DNA from: CAZBBC01 sp964489835 | GTDB taxonomy: Bacteria; Calditrichota; Calditrichia; JAJRVZ01 | DNA: 33,605 bases | Reading direction: 5' to 3' | Assembly (NCBI GenBank): GCA_964489835.1 | Contig: CAZBBC010000038.1 | Span: 1-33,605 of the forward strand | Shown: one piece after another, positions 31,891 through 33,605 of the stretch | Numbering within the stretch: position 1 is the first letter of the stretch | Layout of the letters: every line of letters begins with the position of its first letter | Position numbers and translations under genes: made by a program | The notes under the pieces: model-generated | What the model was told of the DNA's origin: nothing | The model's database searches: none | The model's input: only the letters and a program-made list of their open reading frames with translations

Positions 31891-33147
31891 TCAGGTTCCC
31901 ATTTCCCAGGAAGAGAGATACTCTTTCTGTTCCTCGGTCAATTCGTCGATTTTGATGCCCATCGATTCAAGTTTGGCTTCGGAAACCCAATCCTCGATCT
32001 CCTCAGGAACCTGGTGGACTCCGACATCCAGTTTATTTCTAAGCGCATATTCTGTAGACAGGGCCTGTGTAGCAAAACTCATATCCATAACACTGGCCGG
32101 ATGACCCTCCGCAGCAGCCAGATTAATAAGCCTGCCCTGGGCCAGCAAGTATATTTGGCGCCCGTCTTTCATCGTATATCTATCGACAAAATTTCGGACA
32201 TTAATAAGCTTCTCTGTGGCCAGATTCTCCAGGTCTCCGATATTGATTTCGACATTGAAATGACCGGAGTTGGCCACAATAGCACCATCCTTCATCACTT
32301 CAAAATGTTCCTTCCGCAGGACATGGATATCGCCGGTAATGGTACAGAAAAGATCCCCCATTTTTGCTGCATCCGCCATTGGCATCACCATAAAACCATC
32401 CATGGCTGCTTCCAGGGCTTTAATGGGATCCACTTCACAAATAACCACATTTGCCCCCATCCCTTTCATCCGGCTGGCAAATCCTTTACCACACCAGCCA
32501 TACCCTGCGACCACAACTTTTTTTCCTGCCACCAGAAAATCAGTCGCTCGGATGATACCGTCCACGGTAGATTGTCCGGTACCATAACGGTTATCGAACA
32601 AATATTTTGTCTGTGCATCATTCACAGCAATGACGGGCATTTTAAGAGCACCATCTTTATGCATGGCCCGTAAACGGATCACACCCGTTGTTGTCTCTTC
32701 CATCGAACCAACCACCTGAGAACATTTCTCTGGGTACTCTGCATGCAACGTTGCCACCAGATCGGCACCGTCATCCATCGTCACCACCGGATCATGATCT
32801 ATCGCTGCCTTCACGTGTTTATAGTATGTCTTATTATCCTCACCTTTGATGGCGTAAACCGAAATATCATAGTCCGCAACCAGGGATGCTGCAACGTCAT
32901 CCTGTGTACTCAACGGATTTGAAGCAATTAATACCAAATCCGCACCACCGGCCTTCAATGTGCGAGCCAGGTTAGCGGTTTCTGCGGTCACGTGCAAACA
33001 GGCTGACATTTTTTTACCCTCTAAAGGTTTTTCTCTTTCAAAGGTTTCCCTTATTTTCTTCAATACCGGCATGTCATTGTCCGCCCATTCAATTCTTTTC
33101 TTTCCCCCATCCGCCAGAGAAAGATCTTTAATATCATGATTAACCAT
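31891..33147 (-). CDS. ahcY: Adenosylhomocysteinase
   Basis: AhcY reversibly splits S-adenosylhomocysteine to adenosine and homocysteine, relieving product inhibition of SAM-dependent methylation. The 418-residue length places it in the shorter prokaryotic type that lacks the insert of the longer form. Visible motifs are CLHVTAETANL, VGSMEETTTG, the NDAQTKYLFDN substrate-binding segment, the NAD-binding VVVAGYGWCGKG and ANSGHFNVEI. The C-terminus lacks the usual KPDHYRY ending and stops after SSWEMGT. The ATG has AGGAG about 7 nt upstream. The gene stands alone between repeats. Confidence 0.95.
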   Translation of the reverse strand: MVNHDIKDLSLADGGKKRIEWADNDMPVLKKIRETFEREKPLEGKKMSACLHVTAETANLARTLKAGGADLVLIASNPLSTQDDVAASLVADYDISVYAIKGEDNKTYYKHVKAAIDHDPVVTMDDGADLVATLHAEYPEKCSQVVGSMEETTTGVIRLRAMHKDGALKMPVIAVNDAQTKYLFDNRYGTGQSTVDGIIRATDFLVAGKKVVVAGYGWCGKGFASRMKGMGANVVICEVDPIKALEAAMDGFMVMPMADAAKMGDLFCTITGDIHVLRKEHFEVMKDGAIVANSGHFNVEINIGDLENLATEKLINVRNFVDRYTMKDGRQIYLLAQGRLINLAAAEGHPASVMDMSFATQALSTEYALRNKLDVGVHQVPEEIEDWVSEAKLESMGIKIDELTEEQKEYLSSWEMGT

Positions 33148-33249
33148 ATAAACTCCTGTTGATTTATCTCAAGGTATAATTTATAATTAAAGCCGTTAAT
33201 TTAGGAAGACAAAAGAAAAAAGACTAAATAATTTTTAGAATTTCGTATC

Positions 33250-33285
33250 ATCCTGTTAATCCTGTCAATTCTGTCAATTCTGTCA
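33250..33285. repeat. Short tandem array of AATCCTGTC-like nonamers
   Basis: About four 9-bp units (ATCCTGTTA, ATCCTGTCA, ATTCTGTCA, ATTCTGTCAG) in head-to-tail order, upstream of ahcY. The unit resembles the AATCCGTG repeats at 6441 and 31815. The remainder of 33148-33401 shows no gene. Confidence 0.6.
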
Positions 33286-33401
33286 GAAATTAAACTACAC
33301 ATCGCAACCTATGATACTATTTTATATCGGTGAATTTTTAATAGAGGGGAATTGATAACATCGACTTTCCAGACAAATGATATGCCCGGCCGGTTATTGA
33401 T

Positions 33402-33605
33402 CTACTCCACATTGATTTCCATCGTATCTTTTTCGGTATTAAAGAGAAATTTGGCATCATCCCAACTGGCCGGCCCAAAACTACCCCTGGCATTATTGGA
33501 AAAGCCATAAGCCTCACTGGGAATTCCAAGAAAATTGGTATCCAATTCACCATCTCCGTTTTCATCATGATACACTTTAATCGCATATTCCCCATGAGGG
33601 ATTTC
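33402..33605 (-). CDS. DUF2141-domain protein, C-terminal part (cut by window end)
   Basis: The last 67 codons of a gene that begins beyond the window. The sequence has GEYAIKVYHDENGDGELDTN, then GIPSEAYGFSNNARG, then FGPASWDDAKFLF, and ends EINVE. This is the pattern of DUF2141, a small secreted or periplasmic beta-sandwich with Asp-rich loops of unknown function, frequent in FCB and proteobacterial genomes. The stop TAG is at 33402-33404. A reading frame at 33338-33595 in another register is a shadow of it. Confidence 0.8.
   Translation of the reverse strand, partial: EIPHGEYAIKVYHDENGDGELDTNFLGIPSEAYGFSNNARGSFGPASWDDAKFLFNTEKDTMEINVE

Noticed and set aside
33148..33401. SAH riboswitch upstream of ahcY
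   Set aside because: I see no matching hairpin-pseudoknot arrangement, only AT-rich DNA and a nonamer array.
33338..33595. An 85-residue minus-strand frame with many Met residues
   Set aside because: It is out of register with the DUF2141 coding frame that covers the same bases.

Overview
The window looks like a chromosomal contig of an uncultured Gram-negative bacterium of the FCB superphylum, at a phylum such as Marinimicrobia or Calditrichota. That placement is inference from gene content: a GWxTD-domain protein, two DUF5683-type repeats, an LptE-like outer-membrane lipoprotein, a giant secreted S8 protease with a type IX secretion-type C-terminus, and a DUF2141 protein. Base composition is moderately AT-rich. 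A run of exactly 100 Ns (6235-6334) marks a scaffold gap, so this is probably a metagenome-derived or draft assembly. Apart from dnaA, every gene I can support lies on the minus strand.

Layout. 1-1600: a small GIY-YIG nuclease gene between two copies of a 55-bp direct repeat, then tRNA-Gly(GCC), a 43-residue membrane peptide, tmRNA (ssrA, tag ADYDYAMAA), a putative structured RNA/terminator and tRNA-Lys(CUU). 1600-3780: an inverted-repeat element and a GWxTD protein. 3781-6000: rimO and ftsY, overlapping by 4 nt. 6585-13390: a tightly packed block of ggr, a ferredoxin, ubiA, purF, a PHP phosphoesterase, a YfiM-like protein, a DUF5683 protein and a lipid kinase. 13736-16162: ridA, then a non-coding region with four DnaA boxes (candidate oriC) and dnaA. 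16178-25002: an operon-like series read leftward: sigma-54 activator, lptE, a decayed glycosyltransferase tail, a TPR protein, the S8 protease, coaE and a ferritin-like protein. 25117-33605: hutI, a HIT hydrolase, an EF-G-II-like GTPase, a Zn/Cd P-type ATPase, ahcY and the 3' end of a DUF2141 gene.

The most notable system is the ubiA - ferredoxin - geranylgeranyl-reductase cassette (6585-8911). The reductase resembles archaeal geranylgeranyl reductases that saturate ether-lipid isoprenoid chains. A 59-residue 2[4Fe-4S] ferredoxin overlaps its start codon, as expected of a dedicated electron donor, and the next gene upstream is a UbiA prenyltransferase that could be a digeranylgeranylglyceryl-phosphate synthase. 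This fits a bacterial archaeal-type isoprenoid lipid pathway, although the GGGP synthase is not in the window and the UbiA substrate is unproven. Other points of interest are a dephospho-CoA kinase with Gln replacing the P-loop Lys, a frameshifted glycosyltransferase remnant, twin promoter-like sequences, and several families of dispersed intergenic repeats.
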